A stretch of DNA of 64,000 nt. Origin: Micromonospora sp. CCTCC AA 2012012 (lineage in GTDB: Bacteria; Actinomycetota; Actinomycetes; Mycobacteriales; Micromonosporaceae). Both the position numbers and the translations under genes were made by a program. Below are positions 1-8,372 of this stretch, piece after piece; position 1 is the stretch's first letter, and every line of letters starts with the position of its first letter. Under the pieces are notes generated by a model. It did not search any database. It was not told where the DNA came from and was given only the letters and a program-made list of their open reading frames with translations. The DNA lies in NCBI RefSeq assembly GCF_040499845.1, contig NZ_CP159342.1, forward strand, positions 6,262,001-6,326,000. The letters are read 5' to 3'.

Positions 1-735
1 GACGAGGACGACCTGGCCCGCGCGGAATCGCGTTTCCGGCGTATCGAGGTGCCGGCGCACCGCGCGGGGGACCGGTTGATCACGGTCGACCCGGCCTCGG
101 GCACGGAGGTGACGCTCCGTATCGAGCCGCGGCGGCCGCTCGCGTACGTGCCGCCGCCCCTCTACAACGGACCGGGCCGCCCCGACCGGATCGGCACCCG
201 GGCGCCCGGCATCATGCGCCCCGGCCCGGTACGCCCCCGCGCGCTCGGCCACGTGGTGCTCGGCACGGTCGACTGGCCGATGTCGCTGCGCTACTTCACC
301 GAGGGCATCGGCTTCAAGGTCAGCGACCTCGTCAAGGAGGCCGGCGCGTTCCTGCGGGTCACCAAGGAACACCACAATCTGCTGCTGCTCAAGACTCCGG
401 TCAACTTCCTGCACCACACCTCGTGGCAGGTCGCCGACGTCGACGAGGTCGGCCGGGGCGCCATGCAGATGCTGCAGGACAATCCGGAGCGCCACGTCTG
501 GGGCCTGGGCCGACACCACGTCGGCTCGAATTTCTTCTGGTATCTCAAGGACCCGGCCGGCAATTTCTCGGAGTACTACGCCGACACCGACTGCATCGTC
601 GACGACCAGCTCTGGAAGCCGGAGACGTTCGAGGGCGTGCTCGGCCTGTACAGCTGGGGGCCGCCACCGCCCCCCTCGTTCATCCGCCCGGACGACCTGG
701 CCGCGCTGATGACCGGCGCACACAGCTCACGGTGA
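1..735 (+). CDS. Extradiol ring-cleavage dioxygenase (VOC superfamily), 5' end cut by the window edge
   Basis: The frame is open to base 1, so the N-terminus is missing; the ATG at 49 is probably internal. The visible 244 codons form a type I extradiol dioxygenase C-terminal module like that of 2,3-dihydroxybiphenyl 1,2-dioxygenase. The expected Fe(II) facial triad is present in order: His in LGHVVLG, His in LHHTSWQ and Glu in FSEYYAD. The family opens a catechol ring next to one hydroxyl using O2. The gene ends 31 bases before an HpaB-type hydroxylase, which could supply the catechol, so the two probably form one operon. The actual substrate cannot be read from the sequence. The family is clear; its role in this cluster is inferred. 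Confidence 0.85.
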   Translation, partial: DEDDLARAESRFRRIEVPAHRAGDRLITVDPASGTEVTLRIEPRRPLAYVPPPLYNGPGRPDRIGTRAPGIMRPGPVRPRALGHVVLGTVDWPMSLRYFTEGIGFKVSDLVKEAGAFLRVTKEHHNLLLLKTPVNFLHHTSWQVADVDEVGRGAMQMLQDNPERHVWGLGRHHVGSNFFWYLKDPAGNFSEYYADTDCIVDDQLWKPETFEGVLGLYSWGPPPPPSFIRPDDLAALMTGAHSSR

Positions 736-766
736 CCGCCGTACCGACCCGAGGAAGGGACCCCTG

Positions 767-2320
767 GTGCCCGACGATCCGACGCCGACCCGGCCGCTGA
801 CCGGCGACGAATACCTGGAGAGCATCCGTGACGGACGCGAGATCTACCTGTACGGGGAGCGCGTCAAGGACGTGACCACCCATCCGGCCTTCCACAACCC
901 GGCCCGGATGACCGCCCGCCAGTACGACGCCCTGCACGACCCGGCCCGCCGGGACGTCCTCACCGCACCCACCGACACGGGGAAGCCCGGCTACACCCAC
1001 CGGTTCTTCCTCACGCCGCACAGCGCCGAGGACCTGATCGCCGACCAGCGGGCCATCGCCGAGTGGGCGCGGATGAGCTACGGGTTCATGGGGCGCAGCC
1101 CCGACTACAAGGCGTCGTTCCTGGGTACCCTCGGCGCGAACTCCGACTTCTACCGGCCGTTCGAGGAGAACGCCCGCCGCTGGTACCGGGAGTCGCAGGA
1201 GAAGGTGCTGTTCTGGAACCACGCCCTGGTGCACCCGCCGGTCGACCGCAGCCTGCCGCCCGACCAGGTCGGCGACGTCTTCGTGCACGTCGAGAAGGAG
1301 ACCGACGCGGGGCTGGTGGTCAGTGGCGCCAAGGTGGTGGCCACGAGTTCGGCCCTGACCCACTACAACTTCCTGGCGCACTCCGGCCTGCCGATCAAGG
1401 ACAGGAAGTTCGCCCTGGTCGCCACGGTGCCGATGGACGCGCCGGGGATGAAGCTGATCTGCCGCCCGTCCTACACCGCCACGGCCGCGGTGATGGGCAC
1501 CCCGTACGACTATCCGCTGTCGTCCCGGATGGACGAGAACGACAGCATCCTCGTGCTGGACCAGGTGCTGATCCCGTGGGAGAACGTCTTCATCTACGGC
1601 GATCTGGGCAAGGTGTCGCGCTTCACCGGCTACTCCGGCTTCAACGAGCGGGCGATGTTCCACGGCTGCACCCGGCTCGCCGTCAAGCTGGAGTTCCTCG
1701 CCGGCATGCTGCTCAAGGCCCTGGAGATCACCGGCACGCACGAGTTCCGGGGCGTGCAGACCCGGCTGGGGGAGGTGATGGCCTGGCGCAACCTGTTCTG
1801 GGCCCTCTCCGACGCGGCGGCGCGCAACCCGGTGCCGTGGAAGAACGGCGCCGTCCTGCCGAACCCGCAGTACGGCATGGCGTACCGGTGGTTCATGCAG
1901 CTCGGCTACCCGCGGATCCGGGAGATCATCCTCCAGGACGTGGCGAGTGGGCTGATCTACGTCAACTCCAGCAGCCGCGACTTCCAGAATCCGGAGATCC
2001 GCCCCTACCTCGACAAGTACGTGCGCGGGTCGGGCGGGGTGGAGGCCGTCGACCGGGTGAAGCTGATGAAGCTGCTCTGGGACGCGGTGGGCACCGAGTT
2101 CGGCGGCCGGCACGAGCTCTACGAGCGCAACTACTCCGGCAACCACGAGAACACCCGGGTGGAGCTGCTGATGTCGCAGCTGGTCTCCGGCGACGCGGAC
2201 CGGTACAAGTCGTTCGTCGACGACTGCCTCGCCGAGTACGACCTGGACGGCTGGACGGTGCCGGACCTGGCGAACTTCTCCGACCTGCGACGGATCCGGG
2301 ACGACCTGCTCAACCAGTGA
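767..2320 (+). CDS. HpaB-type FADH2-dependent phenol hydroxylase (4-hydroxyphenylacetate 3-monooxygenase family)
   Basis: The protein is 517 aa, the usual length for HpaB and for SgcC of the C-1027 enediyne pathway. GTG at 767 is chosen because GAGGAAGGGA lies just upstream. The acyl-CoA-dehydrogenase-like fold of the family is visible throughout, with the typical ending region around [23 protein letters not shown]. Such enzymes ortho-hydroxylate a phenol to a catechol using FADH2 from a separate reductase; the flavin reductase at 27485 is the obvious partner, as SgcE6 is for SgcC. The next gene upstream is a catechol dioxygenase. Possible substrates are a carrier-bound aromatic amino acid or an orsellinate/orcinol-type phenol; the sequence does not decide. 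Confidence 0.88.
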   Translation: MPDDPTPTRPLTGDEYLESIRDGREIYLYGERVKDVTTHPAFHNPARMTARQYDALHDPARRDVLTAPTDTGKPGYTHRFFLTPHSAEDLIADQRAIAEWARMSYGFMGRSPDYKASFLGTLGANSDFYRPFEENARRWYRESQEKVLFWNHALVHPPVDRSLPPDQVGDVFVHVEKETDAGLVVSGAKVVATSSALTHYNFLAHSGLPIKDRKFALVATVPMDAPGMKLICRPSYTATAAVMGTPYDYPLSSRMDENDSILVLDQVLIPWENVFIYGDLGKVSRFTGYSGFNERAMFHGCTRLAVKLEFLAGMLLKALEITGTHEFRGVQTRLGEVMAWRNLFWALSDAAARNPVPWKNGAVLPNPQYGMAYRWFMQLGYPRIREIILQDVASGLIYVNSSSRDFQNPEIRPYLDKYVRGSGGVEAVDRVKLMKLLWDAVGTEFGGRHELYERNYSGNHENTRVELLMSQLVSGDADRYKSFVDDCLAEYDLDGWTVPDLANFSDLRRIRDDLLNQ

Positions 2321-2330
2321 CCGCACGAGG

Positions 2331-2361
2331 GAAGGGCCCGGCTGCGAGAGCCGGGCCCTTC
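2331..2361. terminator. Bidirectional hairpin terminator between convergent genes
   Basis: A perfect 13-bp stem (GAAGGGCCCGGCT at 2331-2343, its complement at 2349-2361) closes a 5-base loop. It lies between the stops of the hydroxylase (2320) and the DUF899 gene (2374), so it can serve both strands. There is no long T-run, as is common in GC-rich actinomycetes. Confidence 0.75.
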
Positions 2362-2373
2362 GTCGTACGCGGA

Positions 2374-3030
2374 TCAGTTGTCGTACTCGTCGTGGTAGCG
2401 GAGCCACGACTGCGTCCACGACAGCCCCTCCTCCTGCCGCCCGAGGGCGGTCAGGTCGAGGTAGTTGTAGGTGCCGTTGAGCAGGTCGCTGCCGCGCTGG
2501 TGCGTCGAGTACGTGTGGAAGACCCGGTCCCCGTCGCGCAGGAACGCGCTGATCCCCGGGGGGAGCGGCTTGTCGGCGCCGTCCATGGTGACCCAGAGGT
2601 CGCGGTAGAAGTCGCTGCCCTGCGACGACGTCCACGGCAGCCGCTGCCACCCCATCCGCTCGACGACCGGCTCGATCTTGGCGAGCGGCTCCGGGCAGTC
2701 GATGACGAACGAGGTGTTCCGGGCGTGCAGGTGGGCCAGGTGACCGATGCTGTCGATCCAGAAGGAGCAGCTGAGGCAGAAGGAACCCGGGTCCTTGAAC
2801 GGCATGGCGTGGTAGACGATGAGCTGCCGCCGCCCCTCGAAGAGGTCGAGCAGGCTCTTCTTCCCCTGTGCGGTGTCGAAGACGTACTCCTTCTCCATCG
2901 CGACCATCGGCAGACGCCGGCGTGCCGCGTTGACCTCGTCGCGGGCCCGGGTCAGTTCCTTCTCGGTCGCCAGGAACCGTTTCCGGGCGACCAGCCACTC
3001 CTCGCGCGACACCACATCGGGCAAGCTCAC
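2374..3030 (-). CDS. DUF899 thioredoxin-like protein
   Basis: A 218-aa protein starting at the second of two adjacent GTG codons, which stands five bases after GGAGG. It shows the DUF899 pattern: an N-terminal helical segment beginning VVSREEWLVARKRFL, a thioredoxin-like core, a Cys pair in SFCLSCSFWID and a C-terminal tyrosine-rich end. DUF899 proteins are predicted thioredoxin-fold proteins without settled function; they are widespread in actinomycetes and not specific to enediyne clusters. It is transcribed towards the hydroxylase and lies upstream of the MMPL gene on the same strand, so it may be a bystander or a redox-protective gene. Confidence 0.8.
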   Translation of the reverse strand: MSLPDVVSREEWLVARKRFLATEKELTRARDEVNAARRRLPMVAMEKEYVFDTAQGKKSLLDLFEGRRQLIVYHAMPFKDPGSFCLSCSFWIDSIGHLAHLHARNTSFVIDCPEPLAKIEPVVERMGWQRLPWTSSQGSDFYRDLWVTMDGADKPLPPGISAFLRDGDRVFHTYSTHQRGSDLLNGTYNYLDLTALGRQEEGLSWTQSWLRYHDEYDN

Positions 3031-3075
3031 CACGACCTCCGCAACGTCAGGATCGAGCGGTGGACACCGCCTCTG

Positions 3076-5172
3076 TCAGCTTCGACCCGCTGGCACCGGC
3101 ATGTCTTCTTCAGCCGTGCGGGCCGGTGCCGCCGGCCACCACAGCCGGCGCCCCAGGTCGATGCTCAGCGCCGGTACGAGCACCGAGCGGACGACCATCG
3201 TGTCGAGCAGGACGCCCAGGGCGACCGCGAAGCCGAGTTCGGCGAAGAAGACCAACGGCAGGGTGGCGAGCGCGGCGAAGGTGCCGGCGAGCACCAGACC
3301 GGCGGAGGTGATGACGCCGCCGGTGCTGGTGAGTGCCCGTTTGACGCTCTCGGTCGGATCGTGGCCGGCCGCCTCCTCGCGGACCCGGGTCATCAGGAAG
3401 ATGTTGTAGTCCACGCCGAGGGCGACGAGGAAGACGAACACGAAGAGCGGGAACGAGGTGTCCGCGGCGGTGAAGCCGAAGACGTGCCGGAACACCAGGG
3501 TGCTCACCCCGAGGGCCGCGCCGAAGGAGAGCACCACCGTGGCGATGAGCATGACCGGCGCCACCACGGCCCGCAGCAGCAGGCCCAGGATGATCAGCAC
3601 GACCAGCAGGACCAGCGGGATGATCAGTCGGTTGTCCCGCGCGCTCGCCTCGCTGACGTCGAGAGCCGTCGCGGTGTTGCCGCCGGTGATCGCGTCCGCG
3701 CCGGGCACGGCGTGCACCGCGTCGCGGACCCGTTTCACCGTGTCGGTCGCCGCGTCGCTGTCCGGCTGACTCTTCAGGGTGCCCTGGAGCATCACCCGGT
3801 CGCCGTGGAGCTGCGGCTCGCCGACCTGGGCGATGCCGTCGGTGCCCTGGAACGCCGCGGTGAGCTGCGGGGCCGCCGAGGCGTTGCCGATGACCACGAC
3901 CGGCTGGCCCTGGCCGGCCTCGAAGTGACGGGCCAGGGTCTCCTGGGCGGTGACGCCGGCCGGCTTCTTCACGAATGCGTTCTCGGCGGCGAAGCCGTGC
4001 GCGTCGAGCTGCACCACGCCGAGGGTGAGGACGGCCAGCACCAGCGCGATGGCGATCCACGCGGGGCGGGGCCGGCGGGCGACGGCGTCGGCGATCCGGG
4101 CCCAGAGGCCGCGGGAGTGGTCGGGGACGACGCCCGCCTTGGGGCGTACCGGCCAGAACAGCCACCGTCCGAAGATCACCAGCAGCGCCGGTAGCAGCGT
4201 CATCATCGCGATCAGGCCGACCGTGATGCCGATGGCGACCACCGGGCCGAGGCCGCGCGTCGAGCTCATCTGCGCGACGACGAGGCAGAGCAGGCCGATC
4301 GCGACAGTGCCGGCGCTGGCGACGATGGCCGGGCCGGCCTGCCGGAGGGCGACCGACATGGCGACGTGCCGGTCCTCGTGCCGGGTCAGCTCCTCGCGGT
4401 ACCGGGCGATCAGCAGCAGCGCGTAGTCGGTGGCGGCGCCGAAGACCAGCACGGTGAGGATGCCCGCGCCCTGGCCGGAGACGGTCAGACCGGCGTGCTT
4501 CGCGAGCAGGTAGATCACCGCCTGCGAACTCATCAGGGCGAGACCGGCCGAGACCACCGGGAGCAGCCAGAGGAACGGGCTGCGATAGGTGAACAACAGG
4601 ATGACCACCACCACGGCGACCGTGGCGATCGTCAGGGTGGCGTCGATGCCGTCGAAGGCGTCGGCCTGGTCGGCGAAGATCGCGGCGGGGCCGGCGACGA
4701 CCACGGTGAGCTGGTCGCCGCCCTTGCCGACCACGTCCCGGATGGCGTCGACCCGGGTGGCGCTCTGGCTCCACCCGTCGCCCGCCATGCTGAGCGGGAC
4801 GATGACCTGCAACGCCTTGCCGTCCTTGGCCGGTACGGGTGGCGACACCGGCCCGGCGAGGCCCTCGACCCCGCCGAGCCGCTGGGCGTCGGCCGCCGCC
4901 CGTTCCTGGTCGGCGGGGGTGATGCCGCTCGTCCGCTCGTAGACCACGATGGCCGGGGCGGCCTTCTGGCCCTGGAAGGTCGGCATCTCGTCGAGGACCT
5001 TGGCGGCCTCCGACCGGTCGGGCAGCCACTGCTCCGACTCGTTCTTCTGAATGTCGCCGACCTTGCCGGCCAGCGGTCCGGCCAGGACCACCAAGATCAG
5101 CCAGGCCGCGAGGACGACCCACTTCGTGGCCCGCCCACAAACCAGGCGTGCCCAACCACTCACGCGATCCAC
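3076..5172 (-). CDS. MMPL/RND-family membrane exporter
   Basis: About 698 aa starting at GTG 5172, chosen for GGAGA five bases upstream; an open frame continues further upstream but has no membrane or family signal. Two repeated halves are visible, each with a large extracytoplasmic loop followed by a five-to-six-helix MMPL block. The first helix is near residues 15-33, and the conserved ATDYALLLIARYREE and LGVDYNIFLMTRVREE segments mark the two halves. MMPL proteins use proton motive force to move lipids or hydrophobic products out of the cytoplasmic membrane. In this setting it is a likely exporter of the metabolite and hence a self-resistance factor, which is inference. It is divergent from the AraC gene. 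Confidence 0.88.
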   Translation of the reverse strand: MDRVSGWARLVCGRATKWVVLAAWLILVVLAGPLAGKVGDIQKNESEQWLPDRSEAAKVLDEMPTFQGQKAAPAIVVYERTSGITPADQERAAADAQRLGGVEGLAGPVSPPVPAKDGKALQVIVPLSMAGDGWSQSATRVDAIRDVVGKGGDQLTVVVAGPAAIFADQADAFDGIDATLTIATVAVVVVILLFTYRSPFLWLLPVVSAGLALMSSQAVIYLLAKHAGLTVSGQGAGILTVLVFGAATDYALLLIARYREELTRHEDRHVAMSVALRQAGPAIVASAGTVAIGLLCLVVAQMSSTRGLGPVVAIGITVGLIAMMTLLPALLVIFGRWLFWPVRPKAGVVPDHSRGLWARIADAVARRPRPAWIAIALVLAVLTLGVVQLDAHGFAAENAFVKKPAGVTAQETLARHFEAGQGQPVVVIGNASAAPQLTAAFQGTDGIAQVGEPQLHGDRVMLQGTLKSQPDSDAATDTVKRVRDAVHAVPGADAITGGNTATALDVSEASARDNRLIIPLVLLVVLIILGLLLRAVVAPVMLIATVVLSFGAALGVSTLVFRHVFGFTAADTSFPLFVFVFLVALGVDYNIFLMTRVREEAAGHDPTESVKRALTSTGGVITSAGLVLAGTFAALATLPLVFFAELGFAVALGVLLDTMVVRSVLVPALSIDLGRRLWWPAAPARTAEEDMPVPAGRS

Positions 5173-5630
5173 GTCGTCTCCAGCGAAGTTCCGTCGGTGT
5201 CCGGTGCCGACCCGCGGCGTCCGTGGGTGGGTACCGGGCTGTCGTACAACCGACGAGTGGGGCACCGCCAGACCGACAGCTACGGCAGAAACCTCCCGAA
5301 CTTCGCGGGTACGCCGTGCGGACAGTGACGGCGCAGCCCCCGCCGGACGGCTTGGCTTAGCTGAAAAAAGCGGGATATGCCTGATTAAGTCGCCGGTCGG
5401 AATTGGATAGTAACTATTTCTACTTTCGTTGCCGAGCGGGCCGAGAGCCATTCACGAACGGCTTTGAAAGGTATTGCGGGTGCCGAGTCCGTCCGGGTAG
5501 CCTTCCACGCAGGGAGATCAGGGGGTCACTCTCCGTGAACGGATGAGGTGTCCCCGACAATTCACGAAACGGTAATAGAGCCGTAGCGTAAATCCCTTCG
5601 CTGTCCGTTCTGTCCTGGGGGAGTGCAATC
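5173..5630. promoter_or_regulatory. Divergent intergenic region between MMPL exporter and AraC regulator
   Basis: A 458-base non-coding stretch, clearly richer in A+T than its surroundings at about 5355-5440. It must hold the promoters of both divergent genes. I could not pick a convincing -35/-10 pair or operator. The AraC gene is preceded by a good ribosome binding site, GGGGGAG, seven bases before its ATG. No small coding gene with codon bias is apparent inside. Confidence 0.5.
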
Positions 5631-6425
5631 ATGGACGAATCCACGAGTCGAGCGGTCCATCGTGCTATTGCTGCAATGGAGGAGAATCTGTCGGAACCCA
5701 TCACGGTCGACGATATGGCGCGAGCGGCGTTGTTCAGTAAATTCCACTTCTCCCGCGTCTTCCATCGTGCGACGGGGGTTTCCCCGGGCCGTTTCCTGTC
5801 CGCACTGCGGCTGCAGCGGGCCAAGGATCTGCTCGTCTCGACCACGCTCAACGTCGCGGACATCAGCCTGCGGGTGGGCTACAGCAGCGTGGGCACGTTC
5901 AGCTACCGGTTCAGCCGCAGCGTCGGCATGTCGCCGACGGCGTACCGGCGGGGGCGCGGGTACACCGACCGGCTGAGCCCGGCCAAGAGCGCCCGGCGCG
6001 ACTCCGGCCGGGGCGCGCGGATCTTCGGGAAGATCACCGGTGGGTCGGTGTCCCGGTCGACGATGGTCTTCATCGGCCTCTTCCAGGACCGCATCCCCGA
6101 GGGCCGGCCGGTGCGGTGCGCCGCGCTGGAGCTGCCGGCCGTCTACGACTTCACGGCGGTGCCGCCCGGCACCTGGTGGGTCCTGGCGCAGGCGGTGACC
6201 GCGGATCCGCGTCCGGTGTGGGACGCGGCCGGCGGCCGGGACGAGGTCAGTGTCGCCACCTACGGGCCGTTCACCGTCACCCACGACGACGTGCTCCAGG
6301 TGGAGGTCGCCCTGGAACCCGCACAGGCGCTCGACCCGCCGGTGCTGCTCGCGCTGACGGACGCGCGCAAGGAGGCGCTCGCCCGGGTCGCGGCCGCGGA
6401 GCGGTCGACCGTCACGGCGGCCTGA
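5631..6425 (+). CDS. AraC/XylS-family transcriptional regulator with N-terminal DNA-binding domain
   Basis: A 264-aa protein. The AraC double helix-turn-helix occupies about residues 8-110, with FSKFHFSRVFHRATG as the first recognition region and the hallmark DISLRVGYSSVGTFSYRFSRSVGMSPTAYR as the second. The remaining ~150 residues form a C-terminal sensor-like domain with no obvious enzyme motif. It heads a plus-strand run with the SCP2-type and SgcJ-like genes, so it may control them, and it diverges from the MMPL exporter. It is a plausible pathway activator. The ligand is unknown. Confidence 0.9.
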   Translation: MDESTSRAVHRAIAAMEENLSEPITVDDMARAALFSKFHFSRVFHRATGVSPGRFLSALRLQRAKDLLVSTTLNVADISLRVGYSSVGTFSYRFSRSVGMSPTAYRRGRGYTDRLSPAKSARRDSGRGARIFGKITGGSVSRSTMVFIGLFQDRIPEGRPVRCAALELPAVYDFTAVPPGTWWVLAQAVTADPRPVWDAAGGRDEVSVATYGPFTVTHDDVLQVEVALEPAQALDPPVLLALTDARKEALARVAAAERSTVTAA

Positions 6426-6554
6426 CCGGCGCCGGACCGCCACAGCCGCGCACTCTCGGAGTGGAGCGACGGCGCCACGGTGGCGACGATCGACGGACGG
6501 GTGCGACGACGTCGTCGCACCTCCGCCGCATCGCCGCCACCGGAGGAGCCGACG

Positions 6555-6998
6555 ATGGACCACAGTGATCCGAGCACGATGGACCTCCTGGCGTTCGGCC
6601 GCTACGTCGCCGGCGCCTCCGCCGCGGAGCTGGGTCGGCTGGTTCAGGGGGACGGGCGTACCGCCCTGCTGGACCGGTTGTTCCACAGCATGCCCGACGT
6701 GTTCCGGGCCGACCGCGCGGGCAACCTGAAGGCGGTCATCCACTGGCACGTCGGCGACCGCGTCGACGGGGGCGCCGACCACTACGAGATGGTGATCGCC
6801 GACGGCCGGTGCGTCGTCTCGCCGGCCCCCACCGGCCGCCCCGACCTCACCCTCACCCTCGGCGCGGTCTCCTACCTGCAGCTGGTCACCGCCAACGCGC
6901 ACGCGGTGGCGCTGGTCGTCCGGGGTCGGTTGCGCACCAGGGGCGACCTGGCGCTGACCGCGAAGTTCCCGAGCCTCTTCGATCCGCCCAAGCCGTGA
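6555..6998 (+). CDS. SCP2 sterol-carrier-like protein
   Basis: A 147-aa protein; ATG 6555 follows GGAGGAG with good spacing, so the longer frame upstream is not used. The fold pattern is SCP2-like: a helical N-terminus, then alternating strands with the motif GRPDLTLTLGAVSYLQLVTAN and the ending GDLALTAKFPSLFDPP typical of SCP2 sterol-binding proteins. Such domains bind hydrophobic ligands. It lies 38 bases upstream of the SgcJ-like gene and may handle a hydrophobic polyene or core intermediate, but that is inference from position only. Confidence 0.75.
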   Translation: MDHSDPSTMDLLAFGRYVAGASAAELGRLVQGDGRTALLDRLFHSMPDVFRADRAGNLKAVIHWHVGDRVDGGADHYEMVIADGRCVVSPAPTGRPDLTLTLGAVSYLQLVTANAHAVALVVRGRLRTRGDLALTAKFPSLFDPPKP

Positions 6999-7036
6999 CC
7001 GGTGGTCCGGCGTCATCCCGTTCGGAAGGTGCAACC

Positions 7037-7462
7037 ATGACCACGAGTTCCTCCGTGCAGAGCCCCATCTCCGGCCAGGACCAGGCGGCGGTCGCCGCCG
7101 TGCCGGCGCGCATGATCGAGACCTGGGCGGCGCACGACGCCGACGGCTTCGCCGACCTCTTCGTCGAGGACGGCACGATGATCCTCCCCGGCCTCTACCG
7201 CAAGGGCCGGGACGAGATCAGGGCCTTCATGGCCGCCGCCTTCGCCGGGCACTACCAGGGCACCCGGGTGACCGGTACGCCGCTGGAGATCAAGCCCCTC
7301 TCCGGCGACGCGGTCGCCCTCATCACCGAGGGGGGTGTCATCCGGGCCGGCGCCGATGAGCTGGCCGACAGCGACGCCATCCGGGCCTCCTGGATCCTCG
7401 TCCGACGGGGTGACGGCTGGAAGCTCGCCGTCTACCAGAACGGCCCGCGCGACCCGAAGTAG
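7037..7462 (+). CDS. SgcJ/EcaC-type NTF2-like protein
   Basis: A 141-aa protein starting at ATG 7037, preceded by GGAAGG. The sequence has the SnoaL/NTF2-like plan, with VPARMIETWAAHDADGFADLF at the start and DGWKLAVYQNGPRDPK at the end; this is the pattern of the SgcJ/EcaC family. SgcJ is conserved in nine-membered enediyne clusters, where it takes part in forming or modifying the core; its exact chemistry is not settled. Its presence supports a nine-membered product. It is the third gene of the AraC-SCP2-SgcJ run. Confidence 0.82.
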   Translation: MTTSSSVQSPISGQDQAAVAAVPARMIETWAAHDADGFADLFVEDGTMILPGLYRKGRDEIRAFMAAAFAGHYQGTRVTGTPLEIKPLSGDAVALITEGGVIRAGADELADSDAIRASWILVRRGDGWKLAVYQNGPRDPK

Positions 7463-7474
7463 AACGGAGCACGC

Positions 7475-7507
7475 ATCGGGCGGGTCCGCGTCGCGGGCCC
7501 GCCCGAT
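7475..7507. terminator. Bidirectional hairpin between SgcJ-like and MerR genes
   Basis: The arms 7475-7490 and 7492-7507 are complementary over 16 bp with a single G-U-type mismatch, leaving a very short loop. It sits between two convergent stop codons, which fits a shared terminator. Confidence 0.65.
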
Positions 7508-7525
7508 CGTCGTCTCCCAGGGTCC

Positions 7526-8149
7526 TCAGGCGGCCCGGAAGCGCTGTGCCGCCTGATGCTCCTGGGCCAGCCGGCGCAGCGAGCTGAGCACCTCGCCGAA
7601 GAGCACCGCCCGCAGCACGGCCGCCGCCCGGTCGGTCTTCATCCCGTCCGAGGGCAGCAGGTCCATCTCCTGCTCGGCGAGCTCGGCGGCGGCCCGCGCG
7701 TGCGGCAGGAAGAAATCCATCCCGTCGGCGCCGCCGAGGCTCCGCAGGGTGCCCATCATCGCCACGATGTGCTGGCGGGCCGGTGAGTCCGGGTCCCAGC
7801 CGAGCGTCTCGAAGAAGCGGTCGACGTCCTCGCGTACGGGCTCCTCGGCGACGATCTCGTCGATCACCGGGTCGTGGGCGCAGATGGTGCGGTTGACGAT
7901 CGCGTACAGCTCGGCGAGGGGCAGGTCGTCGTCGGCGATCGCCTCGAGCAGGGTGCGTACGGAGGCGAGGCCGAGCCCGCCGACCGTGGTCAGCGCCCGG
8001 ATGAGCTGCAGTCGGCGCAAATGGCATTCCGAGTAAACTGCCTGGTTGCGCGCGGTGAGTCTACCGGGGGGTAGAAGTCCTTCTCTGATATAGAACTTGA
8101 TCGTGGCTGTGGACATGCCAGTCTGTCGGCTCAGGTCCGAGATCCGCAT
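7526..8149 (-). CDS. MerR-family transcriptional regulator
   Basis: A 207-aa protein. ATG 8149 is preceded by GAGGGAG at the right distance, and the protein then begins MRISDLSRQTGMSTATIKFY, the MerR winged-helix start, followed by the typical REGLLPPGRLTARNQAVY. A short coiled region and an all-helical C-terminal domain follow; no Cys cluster for metal sensing is evident, so an organic ligand is more likely. It lies downstream of the acyl-CoA-dehydrogenase-type gene on the same strand, but a strong terminator separates them. It is probably a local regulator of biosynthesis or export; its target is unknown. Confidence 0.9.
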   Translation of the reverse strand: MRISDLSRQTGMSTATIKFYIREGLLPPGRLTARNQAVYSECHLRRLQLIRALTTVGGLGLASVRTLLEAIADDDLPLAELYAIVNRTICAHDPVIDEIVAEEPVREDVDRFFETLGWDPDSPARQHIVAMMGTLRSLGGADGMDFFLPHARAAAELAEQEMDLLPSDGMKTDRAAAVLRAVLFGEVLSSLRRLAQEHQAAQRFRAA

Positions 8150-8338
8150 CAAGCTCCCTCGCTGAGGTCCGGGCTCGAGCGGCCGAAGCCGCACCAGTCC
8201 AAGATGCAACTCTTAGGATCTTCATGCAATACCCACGCCGCGACAATTCAATGACGTCGAATCCTATGGTTATAAAAAGTCCGCTTTTCATGGACGGCAC
8301 GGTTTTCGCCGGTTTGTCGGCGCTCCGGGCCGGAAAAA

Positions 8339-8366
8339 GCCGGCGCCGCGGATTCGCGGCGCCGGC
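8339..8366 (-). terminator. Intrinsic terminator downstream of the acyl-CoA-dehydrogenase-type gene
   Basis: A perfect 12-bp GC stem (8339-8350 with 8355-8366, 4-base loop) lies directly after the stop of the gene ending at 8373. Read on the minus strand it is followed by a run of five T (8333-8337), so it is a textbook rho-independent terminator, rare in this GC-rich window. Confidence 0.85.
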
Positions 8367-8372
8367 CACCGG

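Noticed and set aside
680-4194. Long open frames overlapping the hydroxylase, DUF899 and MMPL genes on both strands
   Set aside because: They lack ribosome binding sites and any family signal, while the alternative frames encode clear known families.
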